Positions 51,241 through 62,881 of a stretch of 64,000 nt of DNA are shown here, one piece after another. This DNA is from Nitrospirota bacterium (GTDB taxonomy: Bacteria > Nitrospirota > Thermodesulfovibrionia > Thermodesulfovibrionales > Dissulfurispiraceae). The first letter of the stretch is position 1. Each line of letters starts with the position of its first letter. A program made the position numbers and the translations under genes. The stretch spans positions 62,001 through 126,000 of the forward strand of contig JBFMHE010000010.1 of assembly GCA_040752355.1 (NCBI GenBank). The letters run 5' to 3'. The notes beneath the pieces were generated by a model. It searched no databases. It had not been told where the DNA came from and saw nothing but the letters and a program-made list of their open reading frames with translations.

Positions 51241-51263
51241 CGAGCGAAGTAATCCGTAATTTT

Positions 51264-51607
51264 GGTGGAGGCGGCGGGAATCGAACCCGCGTCCGAAAGT
51301 ACTACTCTCAAGCCTCTACATGCGTATCCTGCCTATTTGATCTCGGATGCCGGACCGCCGACAGGCAGGCCTGCCGGCATCCTATCCCCTAAGTCTTTCG
51401 CCAGGAGTAAGGGAGTAACCTGGCGGCAGCCTGCTGTTTGACGCCCGTTCCAGAGCACAGACAACCCTGGAGGAGCGTGCTGCTTTTAGTTAAGCAGCGA
51501 GTGCCAGTTCGTTGTTGGCGTTTGTGTGTGTTCCATCTTTTTACGTGGTGATGGAGCCACGGCATGCCACTTGAGCCTCATAACCCCCGTCGAGCCCAAT
51601 CGCCCCC
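51264..51607 (-). ncRNA. ssrA: tmRNA (SsrA)
   Basis: The 5' end GGGGGCGATTGGGCTCGACG (51607 downwards) pairs as a 7-bp acceptor stem with the 3' CGCCTCC before the encoded ACCA at 51264. The T-arm (GGGTTCGATTCCC) is present. The tag-coding region ends with codons for NANNELALAA and a TAA at 51490-51492; the full tag is likely about (D)GTHTNANNELALAA. Together with SmpB it rescues stalled ribosomes. It lies on the same strand, 105 nt behind smpB. Confidence 0.95.
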
Positions 51608-51712
51608 GTTGATTACATAATTATTATACCATAGAACGGTGGGGAAAAGCCTGTCTTCCGGAACGTGCGGTATCTGCTAAGGCTCTGATAAGCAAGGTGA
51701 ACTCAGGAGGGA

Positions 51713-52156
51713 TCAGCGGCTCCGCATCGCCCTCTCGATGTCCCTCTTCGCCTCGCGTTCCTTGATGGTCTCGCGCTTCTCGTACTCCCGCTTCCCTCTG
51801 GCGAGCCCGACCTCGACCTTGGCATAGGGGCCTTTGAAATAGATCTTGAGCGGCACCAGGGTATAGCCTTTCTGCTGCGCCTTCCCCCTCAGCCGCTCGA
51901 TCTCCTTCTTGTTCAGGAGCAGCTTCCGCGTTCGCAGGGGCTCGTGGTTCATGATGTTGCCGTGGGTGTAAGGGCTGATGTGGCAGTTGAACAGAAAGAC
52001 CTCTCCGTCCTTTATGAGGACATAGCTGTCTTTCAGGTTCGCCTTGCCGTCCCTCAGCGATTTCACCTCGGTGCCGAGGAGCTGGATGCCGGCTTCGACG
52101 GTGTCCTCGATGCTGTAGTCATGGAAGGCTTTCCTGTTCTGTGCAACTATTTTCAT
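51713..52156 (-). CDS. smpB: SmpB, tmRNA-binding protein
   Basis: A 147-residue protein: [70 protein letters not shown] and [29 protein letters not shown] with a basic tail. It places tmRNA in the A site of stalled ribosomes. It is next to ssrA on the same strand, a common arrangement. Confidence 0.96.
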   Translation of the reverse strand: MKIVAQNRKAFHDYSIEDTVEAGIQLLGTEVKSLRDGKANLKDSYVLIKDGEVFLFNCHISPYTHGNIMNHEPLRTRKLLLNKKEIERLRGKAQQKGYTLVPLKIYFKGPYAKVEVGLARGKREYEKRETIKEREAKRDIERAMRSR

Positions 52157-52223
52157 ATGTCTTTATGATACCAGAAAAACGGCTGCAAACCGTAACGGGG
52201 TTGAGACGCCTTATCCCCGCCCT

Positions 52224-52252
52224 TTAATAAAGTAAAGAGAATCATCTATAAT
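52224..52252 (+). promoter_or_regulatory. Promoter candidate for the 52287 lipoprotein gene
   Basis: TTAATA at 52224-52229 and a perfect TATAAT at 52247-52252 with a 17-bp spacer, giving a leader of about 28 nt before the ATG. Confidence 0.6.
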
Positions 52253-52286
52253 TCTATTCAATCTCAAAAGAGGCCGGAGGAAGAGA

Positions 52287-52709
52287 ATGAAACGACTGGT
52301 GCTTGTAGTGCTGATCGTGCCTTTGCTCGCCGCGTGCGGCGGGAAAAAGGACGTGAAGAAGGTGTCCGAAGATTCGAAGCTTGCGACCGAAGCCTTCGCC
52401 GTGGCCGAGGCGCTCAAGGACGCCTATACACGCAAGGATATCGCCGCGATAGAGAAGAACACGACGAAGGAGGGCCTCCAGGCCGTCAGCAGGACGGTCC
52501 GGAGCTTCGATTCCGCAGATCTCTCCTTTACTCCCGCATGGGTCGAGATAGAAGACGGCACCGTGCATCTCAACGTGTCCTGGAAGGGGACCTGGAAGCG
52601 GGGGAGCGCCGTTACCGAAGAGCGCGGCATGGCGGTCTTCGTAATGAAGGGCAGACCGCTCAGAGTAGATGCCATTCTGCGGGCCAACCCTTTCAGGCAT
52701 CCGGAATAG
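52287..52709 (+). CDS. Small lipoprotein
   Basis: A 140-residue protein with a lipoprotein signal (VLIVPLLAACGGKK, Cys at residue 17). The mature part has a helix (LATEAFAVAEALKDAYTRKD) and then beta-strand-rich sequence (LSFTPAWVEIEDGTVHLNVSWKGTWKRG), resembling small NTF2-like or outer-membrane-associated lipoproteins; the family is not certain. CCGGAGGAAGAG precedes the ATG. Confidence 0.75.
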   Translation: MKRLVLVVLIVPLLAACGGKKDVKKVSEDSKLATEAFAVAEALKDAYTRKDIAAIEKNTTKEGLQAVSRTVRSFDSADLSFTPAWVEIEDGTVHLNVSWKGTWKRGSAVTEERGMAVFVMKGRPLRVDAILRANPFRHPE

Positions 52710-52735
52710 CGAGCCGGGGAGAAGAAAAAGAGTGG

Positions 52736-52759
52736 CACTCCCCCCTTCCGGGGGGAGTG
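52736..52759. terminator. GC-rich hairpin after the lipoprotein gene
   Basis: CACTCCCCCC pairs with GGGGGGAGTG around TTCC; a second small hairpin (CAGCC/GGCTG) follows. There is no long U-run, so termination strength is uncertain. Confidence 0.5.
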
Positions 52760-52824
52760 AAACAGCCTCGAAGGCTGCTTATAAGAGGGAGGACATGAGG
52801 ATAATCAAACGGTCAGCGACCGGT

Positions 52825-52989
52825 TCAGTTCTTGCAGATCAAGGCCGTGCACTTCATGTCGATGGCGGTGGCCCTGTCGTCAACAATGACTTTGCAGTCG
52901 TACGAGACCTTGCTGTAGGCGCTCAAGCCGTAGTCTTCGAGCATCTTCATTGTTGATCGGGTCTGCACCGTCAGTTCCTTTCGTCTCAT
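52825..52989 (-). CDS. Small Cys-containing hypothetical protein (54 aa)
   Basis: A 54-residue frame that starts MRRKELTVQTRSTMKML and ends TAIDMKCTALICKN; three Cys lie in the second half. The ribosome-binding site is excellent (AAGGAGG, 6 nt before the ATG), which is the main reason to accept it. The gene stands alone between the lipoprotein gene and aat. No family is recognised. Confidence 0.6.
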   Translation of the reverse strand: MRRKELTVQTRSTMKMLEDYGLSAYSKVSYDCKVIVDDRATAIDMKCTALICKN

Positions 52990-53100
52990 GGCGAACCTCC
53001 TTGTTGCCGTGATACTCGGGCTGCCTTCCCTGGCAGTTTCGTCACTATACTTATCGTACTTCGGTCAAAATTCTTTAACGGCGGGAGGTCGCTTCGTGCT

Positions 53101-53796
53101 TCAGCGGGGCGCGGTGCGGCTGTTCCACGGTCCTTTGAGCGTCGGGGCTGCCAGTGCTTTACCCAGCAGGCGCAGGAATTCGGGGCGGGGCATCTCCCGC
53201 GCGCCGAGGCTCATGAGATGGGGGGTGGTCACCTGGCAGTCGATGAGGGTGAAGCCCCATGCGGTGAGCTGCTTCACCAGCGTAACGAAGGCGACCTTCG
53301 AGGCATCGCTCCGGTGCGCGAACATCGACTCGCCGAAGAAGACGCTTCCCAGTGCCACGCCGTAGAGGCCTCCTGCAAGCTCGTCGCCGTACCAGCTCTC
53401 TACCGAGTGGGCATACCCGGAATGGTGGAGACGGATATACGCCTCCCTCATTTCCGGGGTGATCCATGTCCCCTCCTCTCTCTTCCTCCGGACCGTCGCG
53501 CAGCTGCCGATGACTTCATCGAAGGCGGTATCCATGGTGACCCTGTAAGCATTCTTGTTCATGACCTGCCGCAGGCTGCGGGACACCTTCAGGTCAAGGG
53601 GAGCGAGCACGAGACGGGGATCGGGCGACCACCAGAGGATAGGGTATCCCTCTGAATACCAGGGGAATATCCCCATGGAGTAGGCGAGGATAAGGCGCTG
53701 CTCGGTCAGATCCCCGCCCACGGCCAGGAGGCCGTCCTTTTCGGCGAGATGAGGAGGGGGAAAGACGAGCCTGCGCGATAATCGAAACACGGGCAT
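53101..53796 (-). CDS. aat: Aat, leucyl/phenylalanyl-tRNA-protein transferase
   Basis: A 231-residue enzyme: LVFPPPHLAEKDGLLAVGGDLT, AYSMGIFPWYSEGYPILWWSPDPRLVL, GTWITPEMREAYIRLHHSGYAHSVESW, GGLYGVALGSVFFGESMFA and LIDCQVTTPHLMSLGA. It adds Leu or Phe to proteins with N-terminal Arg or Lys, marking them for ClpS/ClpAP. Its neighbours clpA and clpS encode exactly that degradation machine. Confidence 0.95.
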   Translation of the reverse strand: MPVFRLSRRLVFPPPHLAEKDGLLAVGGDLTEQRLILAYSMGIFPWYSEGYPILWWSPDPRLVLAPLDLKVSRSLRQVMNKNAYRVTMDTAFDEVIGSCATVRRKREEGTWITPEMREAYIRLHHSGYAHSVESWYGDELAGGLYGVALGSVFFGESMFAHRSDASKVAFVTLVKQLTAWGFTLIDCQVTTPHLMSLGAREMPRPEFLRLLGKALAAPTLKGPWNSRTAPR

Positions 53797-53841
53797 AACG
53801 TTATATTATCAAAATGAGTTATAGAGGAGTATTACGATTAC

Positions 53842-54016
53842 GGAGGAGCGGGGGCTGGACTTCGAAGAGTTTTCCAGCGATACCTTGAAGTATTAGCTAA
53901 CCACGATTATAGCCTTACTGGAAGACCACTTCTGCGTCTTTAGCAATAAACCTTCAAGGCCAGTGATGGTATTCCATCGCTTTGAAAGCTCTTCGAAGTC
54001 CAGCCCCCGCTCCTCC
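53842..54016. repeat. 175-bp palindromic element with 28-bp perfect arms
   Basis: Arm 53842-53869 (GGAGGAGCGGGGGCTGGACT...) is the exact complement of 53989-54016. Inner segments (AGCGAT/ATCGCT, CCTTGAAG/CTTCAAGG) also pair. It fills the space between aat and clpA, and as RNA would form a very long hairpin. It is different in sequence from the element at 17795-18020. Confidence 0.85.
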
Positions 54017-54039
54017 CCCTGCTCATTCAGTTAGACGTT

Positions 54040-56279
<2,240 letters not shown>

Positions 56280-56283
<4 letters not shown>

Positions 56284-56594
56284 TCCTGCTCCATGATGCA
56301 CTTGAGCGGAAACTGTCTCTTGCGGGCCATGTCATGCACCGCAGCGACCTTCGTCTCCGCAATATCTTTTGTATACACGCCGGCGACCCCTTTGCCGTTC
56401 TTGTGGACATTCAGCATGATCCGGGTGGCTTCCGGCGTCGACTTGTGGAAGACCGTCTCGAGTACCTGAACGACGAAGTCCATCGTCGTATAGTCATCGT
56501 TGAGGAGGATGACTCGGTACTGCCGGGGCGTCTTCGGCTTCTGCCTGGTCTTCTCCTCGAGTTCTTCAGCGAAGGTGAGCTCGTTCTCGGCCAT
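56280..56594 (-). CDS. clpS: ClpS, N-end-rule adaptor
   Basis: A 104-residue adaptor: RQYRVILLNDDYTTMDFVVQVLETVFHKS, then MLNVHKNGKGVAGVYTKDIAETK. The family binds N-terminal Leu, Phe, Tyr or Trp and hands proteins to ClpA. The start at 56594 removes an Ala/Arg-rich extension that overlaps fmdB. It is coupled to clpA by ATGA. Confidence 0.94.
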
Positions 56595-56622
56595 GGTATC
56601 CGGTAGCGAAAAAAGGAGCAGC

Positions 56623-56823
56623 TTATTTGCAGGAGCTGCAGGAGCCCGAGCTGCACGAGGAGCAGCCCGACGAGGAGTGTTCGACACCGCTCATGCCGAA
56701 TACCGAAAACTTCTTTTTCACCTCATCGGACCCGCAGTGCAGGCAAAAGACCTTCCGGTCGCCGAACACGAGCTTCTCGAACTCCTGCCCGCATTTCATG
56801 CAGGTATATTCATATATCGGCAT
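56623..56823 (-). CDS. FmdB-family zinc-ribbon protein
   Basis: A 66-residue protein beginning MPIYEYTCMKCGQEFEKL with a second pair in FCLHCGSDEV, giving the four zinc ligands of the FmdB/CxxC regulatory family. The tail is Ser/Cys-rich (SSSGCSSCSSGSCSSCK), also usual in the family. It lies 28 nt upstream of clpS. The role is unknown. Confidence 0.85.
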   Translation of the reverse strand: MPIYEYTCMKCGQEFEKLVFGDRKVFCLHCGSDEVKKKFSVFGMSGVEHSSSGCSSCSSGSCSSCK

Positions 56824-57045
56824 CGCTGCTCACCTGCCCCTTCCGCCAGTGCTCTGTTCTCTTGTAAAAATCTACTTTTAGTATAACATAGAGCTTGAAT
56901 TATTGAAGCAAATCCATTATGGTAAAAAGAGTGCGTGACCTATACTGCAGAGCTATGTACCGTTATGGTTGTTGTAGCTTTGCGCGGCGGGCCGCGATAG
57001 CGGCGTCGCAGGCGCGCGATCTATGGAGAGCACAGAGGAGGGAGC

Positions 57046-57288
57046 ATGGGGGTCAGCAAGGGGCCTGGCATTCAGGACAATTTTCTCAATCAGCTCAGGA
57101 AAGAGCGGATACCGGTCATCATCTATCTCACCAACGGCGTACGGTTGAAGGGCTTTGTCAAGGCCTTCGACAACTTTGTTATTCTGCTCAAAGAATCGAA
57201 CGAACAGCTGATTTACAAGCATGCCGTCTCGACCATCGTCCCTGAAAAGCATGTCGACCTGAGGATCGAGAGCAGCGAAGAGGGCTGA
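57046..57288 (+). CDS. hfq: Hfq, RNA chaperone
   Basis: An 80-residue Sm-like protein: [40 protein letters not shown] (Sm1) and [11 protein letters not shown] (Sm2, KH motif). It forms hexameric rings that pair small RNAs with mRNAs. GAGGAGGGAGC precedes the ATG. The 222-bp region 56824-57045 shared with fmdB contains A/T-rich promoter-like stretches (TATACT at 56941) but no convincing paired -35. Confidence 0.95.
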   Translation: MGVSKGPGIQDNFLNQLRKERIPVIIYLTNGVRLKGFVKAFDNFVILLKESNEQLIYKHAVSTIVPEKHVDLRIESSEEG

Positions 57289-57294
57289 GGCGCG

Positions 57295-57693
57295 ATGCAG
57301 ACCCTCAAGAACCCTCTGCCCACCGTTGATATCATCATCGAATACAAGGGCGGCATTGTACTGATCGAGCGCAAGAACCCTCCTCACGGCTGGGCTATCC
57401 CGGGGGGCTTTGTCGATTACGGCGAAAGCCTCGAGGACGCTGCGGTGCGGGAGGCGAGGGAGGAGACGGGGCTCGAGGTGATGCTGGTCCGGCAGTTCCA
57501 CACCTACTCCGCTCCCGGACGCGATCCCCGGTTCCATACGATAACCACCGTATACACCGCAAAGGCTGAGGGCGAGGCGCAGGCGGGCGATGACGCGAAG
57601 CAGGTCGGCGTTTTCACGGAGAGCACGCTGCCCGAGGCTATCGTATTCGACCACCGGGACATACTGGACGACTATTTCAGAGGGAGATATTGA
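57295..57693 (+). CDS. Nudix hydrolase (ADP-ribose pyrophosphatase-like)
   Basis: A 132-residue Nudix protein with the box [24 protein letters not shown] at about residues 40-63, preceded by GWAIPG. It hydrolyses a nucleoside diphosphate linked to another group; the small size and box context suggest ADP-ribose or (deoxy)nucleotide substrates. It follows hfq by 6 nt and precedes the next gene by 3 nt. Confidence 0.9.
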   Translation: MQTLKNPLPTVDIIIEYKGGIVLIERKNPPHGWAIPGGFVDYGESLEDAAVREAREETGLEVMLVRQFHTYSAPGRDPRFHTITTVYTAKAEGEAQAGDDAKQVGVFTESTLPEAIVFDHRDILDDYFRGRY

Positions 57694-57696
57694 TAT

Positions 57697-58362
57697 ATGT
57701 TACAGTCGATGAGGAAGCATGCAAAATACTTCTATTTTCTCTTTTTCCTGGTCATCCTCAGCTTCATTTTCTGGGGGGTCGGCACGGTCGACCAGCAGAC
57801 GTCGGTGACCGTCGCCGAGATAGGAAAAGAGAAGATAGACGCCGAGGAGTTCTGGCGGACCTATGAGCGGATGCGGGGGACCCTGCGGGAGCTCTACAAG
57901 GGGCAGTTTACCGAGGAGATGGAGAAGAACATGAAGCTCAAGGAGACCGTTCTCAACAACCTCGTCGAAGAGCGCGTCCTCCTGGTCGCCGCCCATGACC
58001 TGGGGCTCACGGTGACGGACAAGGAGCTCCAGGAGGTGATCACCAGCGACCCCAATTTCATGAGGGACGGCATCTTCAGGAAGGATGTCTATTTCAGGAC
58101 CCTCGAGCTCAACAGGTTGACCCCCGAGGCCTTCGAGAACATGCTCCGGCGGCAGCTCCTCGCCGCGAAGATGCGGCAGCTCATCGCCTCCTCGGTGGAG
58201 GTTAACCCGACCGAGCTGAAGAACCTGCCCCCCGACCCTGCCCAGGCGGATGCCGCACGCCAGAGCATGCTCATGGAGAAGCAGAGCGCTGCGGTGAGGT
58301 CCTATGTAGACGGCCTGAAGCAGCGGATGAATGTGAAGGTAAATACGGATATCCTTTCATAA
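57697..58362 (+). CDS. SurA N-terminal-domain protein (PpiD-like, without PPIase domain)
   Basis: A 221-residue protein with one N-terminal membrane helix ([19 protein letters not shown], residues 12-30) and a periplasmic SurA_N-type chaperone region: [69 protein letters not shown]. The parvulin domain found in PpiD and SurA is missing. It is probably a membrane-anchored periplasmic folding helper. Confidence 0.8.
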   Translation: MLQSMRKHAKYFYFLFFLVILSFIFWGVGTVDQQTSVTVAEIGKEKIDAEEFWRTYERMRGTLRELYKGQFTEEMEKNMKLKETVLNNLVEERVLLVAAHDLGLTVTDKELQEVITSDPNFMRDGIFRKDVYFRTLELNRLTPEAFENMLRRQLLAAKMRQLIASSVEVNPTELKNLPPDPAQADAARQSMLMEKQSAAVRSYVDGLKQRMNVKVNTDILS

Positions 58363-58382
58363 TCGCTCCCGTACCCGTATCC

Positions 58383-58415
58383 AGAAGCCGGGCGTCAGAA
58401 GAGGACGCCCGGCTT

Positions 58416-58417
<2 letters not shown>
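58383..58417 (+). terminator. Hairpin after the surA-like gene
   Basis: AGAAGCCGGGCGTC pairs with GACGCCCGGCTTCT around a 7-nt loop (14-bp perfect stem). A U-run is lacking, but position and stability suggest a terminator. Confidence 0.6.
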
Positions 58418-59938
<1,521 letters not shown>

Positions 59939-59940
59939 GG

Positions 59941-60061
59941 CCGTAACGCGTGATGGGTAAAAAGGCCGTGATGCGAAAGGGGTAATGCGTGGCGGGCGAA
60001 AGGATAAAAGGCTGAAGAGAGAATGCAGTTACCGATCACGCATTACGGATTACCGATTACG
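59941..60061. repeat. GTAATGCGTGAT-type repeat cluster between guaB and guaA
   Basis: Units such as GTAACGCGTGATGG, GTGATGCG and GTAATGCGTGG are followed by the inverse ATCACGCATTACGGATTACC. The cluster reaches to within a few bases of the guaA ribosome-binding site. It is the same family as in cbiD, the cbiO/cobA junction and upstream of ispA. Confidence 0.8.
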
Positions 60062-60069
60062 GGAGTTAT

Positions 60070-61611
60070 ATGACACACGATGAAAAAATACTCGTCCTCG
60101 ACTTCGGCTCGCAATATACGCAGCTGATCGCCCGCAGGGTGCGGGAAGGGAAGGTCTATTCCGAGATATTCCCCTTCAACGCCCCCCTCGAGAAGATCAA
60201 GGCGTTCAAGCCGAAAGGCATCATCCTCTCCGGCGGCCCCTCCAGCGTCTACGACAAGGGGGCGCCGATTCCCGACCTCGAAGTCTTCAGGCTCGGTGTC
60301 CCGGTGCTCGGCATCTGCTACGGCATGCAGCTCATGGCCCACGCCCTCGGCGGAGAGGTGGCAAAGGCTGCGAAGCGGGAGTACGGCCATGCCGAGCTCA
60401 TGGTCGATATCGATGCCGACCTCCTCTGGGGCGTATCGCAGAAGACGAAGGTCTGGATGAGCCATGGGGACAGGATAGAGATACTTCCCGAAGGCTTTGC
60501 CATCGCCGGGCATACCGATAACTCTCCCGTCGCCGCCATGGCGAACAGGGAGAAGCGCTTCTATGCGCTGCAGTTCCATCCCGAGGTCGTGCATACCGAT
60601 GAAGGGACCAGGATACTGCACAACTTCATGTACACGATATGCGGATGCAAGCCGACCTGGGAGATGGCTTCCTTCATAGAGTGGGCGGTGGACGATATCC
60701 GCGCGAAGGTGGGCACAAAAAAGGTGATCTGCGCCCTCAGCGGGGGGGTCGATTCATCGGTAGTGGCGCTGCTCATCCATAAGGCGATCGGCGAGCATCT
60801 CACCTGCATCTTTGTCGATAACGGCCTCTTGCGGAAGGGCGAGGCGGAAAAGGTCAGGAGGACCTTCGAGGACCACTTCCGCGTCAACGTCCTCCACGTC
60901 GATGCCCGGAAGCGCTTTCTCGACCGGCTTTCGGGCATTACCGACCCCGAGCGGAAAAGGAAGATCATCGGCAACGAGTTCATCGTCGTCTTCGAGGAGG
61001 AGGCGAAGAAGATCACCGATGCCGAATTCCTGGCCCAGGGGACCCTCTACCCCGATGTCATCGAGAGCGTCTCCTTCAAAGGCCCTTCGGCGGTCATCAA
61101 GAGCCACCATAATGTGGGCGGCCTGCCCGAGGTGATGAAGCTCCAGCTCGTCGAGCCGCTGCGGGAGCTGTTCAAGGATGAGGTGCGGGTGATGGGTATC
61201 GAGCTCGGCCTGCCCGAAGAGATCTGCTGGCGGCATCCCTTCCCGGGCCCCGGCCTCGCGATACGGTGCATCGGCGATATCACGTTCGAAAAGCTCGAGA
61301 TCCTGAGGGAAGCGGACGCCATCGTCCTCGAAGAGATAAAGGCTGCCGGGCTCTACCGGGACATCTGGCAGGCCTTCGCCGTCATCCTTCCGGTAAAGAC
61401 GGTGGGCGTGATGGGCGACGAGCGGACCTACGACTACGCTGTTGCGGTGCGCGCCGTTACGAGCCTCGACGGGATGACCGCCGACTGGGCGAAGATCCCC
61501 TATGAGGTGATGGGAAGGATCTCGAACAGGATCATCAATGAGGTGAAGGGCGTCAACCGGGTCGTCTACGACATCACCTCGAAGCCTCCCGGAACCATCG
61601 AGTGGGAGTAA
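60070..61611 (+). CDS. guaA: GuaA, GMP synthase (glutamine-hydrolysing)
   Basis: A 513-residue enzyme. The class I glutaminase domain has GICYGMQL (Cys) and [13 protein letters not shown] (His-Glu). The ATP-pyrophosphatase domain has [12 protein letters not shown]. The C-terminal dimerisation domain has [15 protein letters not shown] and ends in KPPGTIEWE. It converts XMP to GMP. GGGAGTTAT precedes the ATG. Confidence 0.97.
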   Translation: MTHDEKILVLDFGSQYTQLIARRVREGKVYSEIFPFNAPLEKIKAFKPKGIILSGGPSSVYDKGAPIPDLEVFRLGVPVLGICYGMQLMAHALGGEVAKAAKREYGHAELMVDIDADLLWGVSQKTKVWMSHGDRIEILPEGFAIAGHTDNSPVAAMANREKRFYALQFHPEVVHTDEGTRILHNFMYTICGCKPTWEMASFIEWAVDDIRAKVGTKKVICALSGGVDSSVVALLIHKAIGEHLTCIFVDNGLLRKGEAEKVRRTFEDHFRVNVLHVDARKRFLDRLSGITDPERKRKIIGNEFIVVFEEEAKKITDAEFLAQGTLYPDVIESVSFKGPSAVIKSHHNVGGLPEVMKLQLVEPLRELFKDEVRVMGIELGLPEEICWRHPFPGPGLAIRCIGDITFEKLEILREADAIVLEEIKAAGLYRDIWQAFAVILPVKTVGVMGDERTYDYAVAVRAVTSLDGMTADWAKIPYEVMGRISNRIINEVKGVNRVVYDITSKPPGTIEWE

Positions 61612-61615
61612 CGAC

Positions 61616-61650
61616 CGTAATACGTGATTCGTGATGAGTAATGAGTAATG
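61616..61650. repeat. GTAATACGTGATT/GATGAGTAATGAG repeat after guaA
   Basis: Short tandem units of the GTAATGCGTGAT family immediately after the guaA stop. Its inverse counterpart lies at 61821-61846. Confidence 0.75.
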
Positions 61651-61674
61651 AACAAAGACTGACTAAGAGCGTTC

Positions 61675-61790
61675 AGCACAATGAGATCGTATGCTGCAGG
61701 AGTGCCACTCCTCTGCCTCCGGCGGATAGGGAGTCCCTCCTGAGGCAGGGAAAGATTCCGGACTAGCCGGAATGACAGTCTTTTGTTTTG
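61675..61790. repeat. Hairpin-rich intergenic element containing a CCGGAAT dyad
   Basis: ATTCCGG-ACTAG-CCGGAAT forms a hairpin at about 61755-61773. GGAGTGCCACTCC and GGGAGTCCCTCC dyads lie upstream. It contains no gene. Its makeup resembles dispersed intergenic repeats; copies elsewhere in the genome would confirm this. Confidence 0.5.
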
Positions 61791-61820
61791 CTGGGTACTT
61801 TTAGCACGCTCTTTCGCCCG

Positions 61821-61846
61821 TCACGCATCACGCATTACACATTACG
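61821..61846. repeat. ATCACGCATTAC repeat directly before ispA
   Basis: TCACGCATCACGCATTACACATTACG ends 4 nt before the ispA ATG and occupies the place of a ribosome-binding site. Confidence 0.75.
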
Positions 61847-61850
61847 ATAT

Positions 61851-62741
61851 ATGGACCTGAAGGCATATCTCAAGGAAAGAAAAGCCCTCGTCGACTCGTT
61901 TCTCGACGCCTACTTCGCATCGCCCCTGGCGCCCAGGGCGCTGCAGGATTCAATCGTCTACTCTCTCTCGGCAGGAGGGAAAAGGGTCAGGCCTATTCTC
62001 TGCCTCGCTGCTTACGAAGCCTGCGGCGGCGCAGCCTCTTCGATCGTTTCCTGCGCATCGGCGCTCGAGATGATCCACACCTACTCGCTCATCCATGACG
62101 ACCTGCCGGCCATGGACAATGACGACCTGCGGCGCGGCAAGCCGACGAACCACAAGGTCTTCGGGGAAGGGATGGCGATCCTTGCCGGAGACGGGCTCCT
62201 TACCGAGGCGTTTTACCTTCTGTCCGGCAGCCGGATGCCCTCGTCTCAGCTGCCGCCGGCAGTGCTGCTCGCCGTGATCGGCGAGGTCGCGCAGGCTGCC
62301 GGTATTCAGGGAATGGTGGGGGGGCAGGCCCAGGACCTTCTCTCTGAGAATGCCGAGCCCGATGCCGAGACGCTCGCGTATATCCATATGCACAAGACCG
62401 CGGCGCTGCTCGCAGCTTCGGTGCGTATAGGAGGCATGATGGCCTCTGCGTCGGAGCCGCAGCTCTCCGGCCTGACCGCCTATGGAAAGAGCATCGGCCT
62501 CGCCTTCCAGGTGGTGGATGATATCCTCGATATCGAAGGCGCGACCGAGGTGCTCGGAAAGCCGCAGGGGTCGGACGAGAAAAAGAAGAAGATGACCTAT
62601 CCCCGGCTTTACGGTATCGAGGCATCGCGGGAGAAGGCGCGCGGGCTCGTCAACGATGCCCTCCGGTCGCTCGAGGTCTTCGATGCAAAGGCCGACCCCC
62701 TGAGGGAGATTGCCCGCTATCTCCTCGTGCGAAAGAGCTGA
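61851..62741 (+). CDS. ispA: Short-chain polyprenyl diphosphate synthase (farnesyl/geranylgeranyl type)
   Basis: A 296-residue enzyme with the first Asp-rich motif DDLPAMDNDDLRRG (about residue 87) and the second DDILD near residue 222, plus GGKRVRPIL and GQAQDL. It builds C15 or C20 allylic diphosphates. The ATG at 61851 has no ribosome-binding site because a repeat lies just upstream. The next gene is dxs, the first step of the same isoprenoid pathway. Confidence 0.93.
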   Translation: MDLKAYLKERKALVDSFLDAYFASPLAPRALQDSIVYSLSAGGKRVRPILCLAAYEACGGAASSIVSCASALEMIHTYSLIHDDLPAMDNDDLRRGKPTNHKVFGEGMAILAGDGLLTEAFYLLSGSRMPSSQLPPAVLLAVIGEVAQAAGIQGMVGGQAQDLLSENAEPDAETLAYIHMHKTAALLAASVRIGGMMASASEPQLSGLTAYGKSIGLAFQVVDDILDIEGATEVLGKPQGSDEKKKKMTYPRLYGIEASREKARGLVNDALRSLEVFDAKADPLREIARYLLVRKS

Positions 62742-62881
62742 CCGCCCCTGATCACCGACTTCAGCCGAGCCCTGATCGTGTCTGCCGCAAACGGATAAAA
62801 TCGCGGAAGTTGGTTTATAATATGAAGTAACACTTGATAACTGCTCACAATCCGTAGCGATAAGGGATCGGACTAAATATC

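Noticed and set aside
51151-51260. Short plus-strand frame (MDPILQTIAMSTK...) near the tmRNA gene
   Set aside because: Overlaps the tmRNA terminator, has no homology that I recognise, and is probably random.
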